From Rikenellaceae bacterium (lineage in GTDB: Bacteria; Bacteroidota; Bacteroidia; Bacteroidales; UBA932), in assembly GCA_003513895.1 (NCBI GenBank), contig DOSU01000019.1, positions 1 to 5,888 on the forward strand: 5,888 nucleotides of DNA, in the 5' to 3' direction. The position numbers were made by a program, and so were the translations under genes. Below, piece after piece: positions 5,686 to 5,888 of this stretch. Positions within the stretch are counted from its first letter, which is position 1; every line of letters starts with the position of its first letter. The notes beneath the pieces were generated by a model, which was not told where the DNA came from, searched no databases, and saw only the letters and a program-made list of their open reading frames with translations.

Positions 5686-5784
5686 TAATTTGCGTGTTAC
5701 AAAATGAAAACTTTGAAAAATAGAGCAAGTAGAAAAATCAAACAACTAATTTTCAAAGACTTACACCAAAGTGCGCCGTTAAAA
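5654..5784. repeat. Right palindrome module (arms 5654-5677 and 5761-5784)
   Basis: Two 24-nt inverted arms match at 22 of 24 positions; both differences are transitions. The first arm begins TTTTAACGGCGTACTTTGG and the second is its inverted partner, ending GCGCCGTTAAAA. Measured between the same bases as the left module (TAACGG to CCGTTA, 5657-5781) it is 125 bp against 126 bp on the left. A second inner inverted repeat of 9 bp, CTTTGAAAA (5711-5719) and TTTTCAAAG (5750-5758), would stack inside the outer stem. The first arm overlaps the last codons of the transposase gene. The second arm runs into the T-run of the tRNA-Leu terminator. Confidence 0.9.
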
Positions 5785-5815
5785 AAGGCCCCCTCAATTT
5801 TCATTGAGGAGGCCT
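5781..5815 (-). terminator. Intrinsic terminator of the tRNA-Leu transcript
   Basis: In the minus-strand transcript, AGGCC (5815-5811) pairs with GGCCU (5790-5786), one A/C mismatch follows, then seven more pairs close a 4-nt loop: a 12-bp stem with one mismatch. A run of six U (5786-5781) follows. It lies 8 nt downstream of the tRNA 3' end. On the plus strand the same stem is not followed by T, so it acts only for the tRNA side. The T-run shares bases with the outer end of the right palindrome arm. Confidence 0.9.
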
Positions 5816-5822
5816 CATCGGG

Positions 5823-5888
5823 TGCTCGGGACGGGAATCGAACCCGTACGGACATTTCTGCCCACAGGATTTTAAGTCCTGCGTGTCT
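5823..5888 (-). tRNA. tRNA-Leu (anticodon UAA), 5' part outside window
   Basis: Read on the minus strand, the window holds the anticodon arm, the long variable arm, the T arm and the 3' acceptor strand. The anticodon stem is CAGGA with TCCTG and the loop is CTTAAAA, putting the anticodon TAA at 5874-5872, which reads UUA/UUG leucine codons. The long variable arm (class II tRNA) agrees with leucine. The T arm is ACGGG, loop TTCGATT, CCCGT. The acceptor 3' strand is CCCGAGC with discriminator A at 5823. The next bases are CCC, so CCA is not encoded and must be added by the CCA-adding enzyme. The D arm and 5' acceptor strand lie beyond position 5888. Confidence 0.95.

Larger units (their letters stand above)
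4688..5784 (+). mobile_element. RAYT transposase unit with paired palindromic flanks
   Basis: A unit of about 1.1 kb consists of a left palindrome module, a Y1/HUH transposase gene and a right palindrome module. Both modules open with GGG, four or five T, then AACGGCGTACTTTG, and both close with an inverted copy of the arm. The unit lies between the promoter of the MarC-family gene and the terminator of tRNA-Leu, with neither gene interrupted. The transposase gene is clearly more A/T-rich than the ribosomal genes, which suggests separate ancestry. REP-associated tyrosine transposases are known to be flanked by the palindromes they are thought to mobilise, and no target duplication is expected from HUH enzymes. 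The exact ends are inferred from the outermost shared bases and could be off by several bases. Confidence 0.7.

Noticed and set aside
4695..5784. A CRISPR array or attachment sites of an integrase element
   Set aside because: The four repeats are in inverted pairs around a transposase gene, not evenly spaced direct repeats, and no cas gene or integrase is present.

Overview
This window looks like a piece of a Bacteroidota (Bacteroidetes) chromosome. The ribosomal proteins are of the Bacteroidetes type: L22 has a basic N-terminal extension and S3 has a Gly/Gln-rich tail. Two perfect copies of the Bacteroidetes -7 promoter element TAnnTTTG (both TATCTTTG) lie upstream of genes. Several genes lack a Shine-Dalgarno sequence, and the tRNA gene does not encode its CCA end. 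I cannot fix the genus from the sequence alone.

Positions 1-3946, minus strand: the front of the S10 ribosomal protein operon, transcribed right to left in the order rplC-rplD-rplW-rplB-rpsS-rplV-rpsC. The S3 gene runs off the left edge. Gaps are only 1-27 nt, so this is one transcription unit. A good promoter (ATTG, 19 nt, TATCTTTG) lies about 60 nt upstream of rplC, and a small GC hairpin sits at the predicted 5' end of the mRNA. rpsJ (S10), which usually precedes rplC, is not there.

Positions 4038-4680, minus strand: a MarC-family six-helix membrane protein gene with its own TATCTTTG promoter element, in the same direction as the ribosomal operon.

Positions 4688-5784: a compact mobile unit. 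A plus-strand gene for a REP-associated tyrosine transposase (RAYT, Y1/HUH type, with a C-terminal helix-turn-helix-like segment) lies between two imperfect-palindrome modules of about 125 bp. Each module is a pair of inverted ~22-nt arms sharing the core TAACGGCG(T/C)ACTTTG, about 82 nt apart, so there are four arm copies. The first arm of the right module is also the end of the transposase reading frame. The two modules are equal in length and appear to be diverged copies of each other. This is the least ordinary part of the window.

Positions 5781-5888, minus strand: the 3' part of a tRNA-Leu(UAA) gene followed by a strong intrinsic terminator, whose T-run merges into the outer edge of the right palindrome module. 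The mobile unit therefore fills the space between the marC promoter and the tRNA terminator without breaking either gene.
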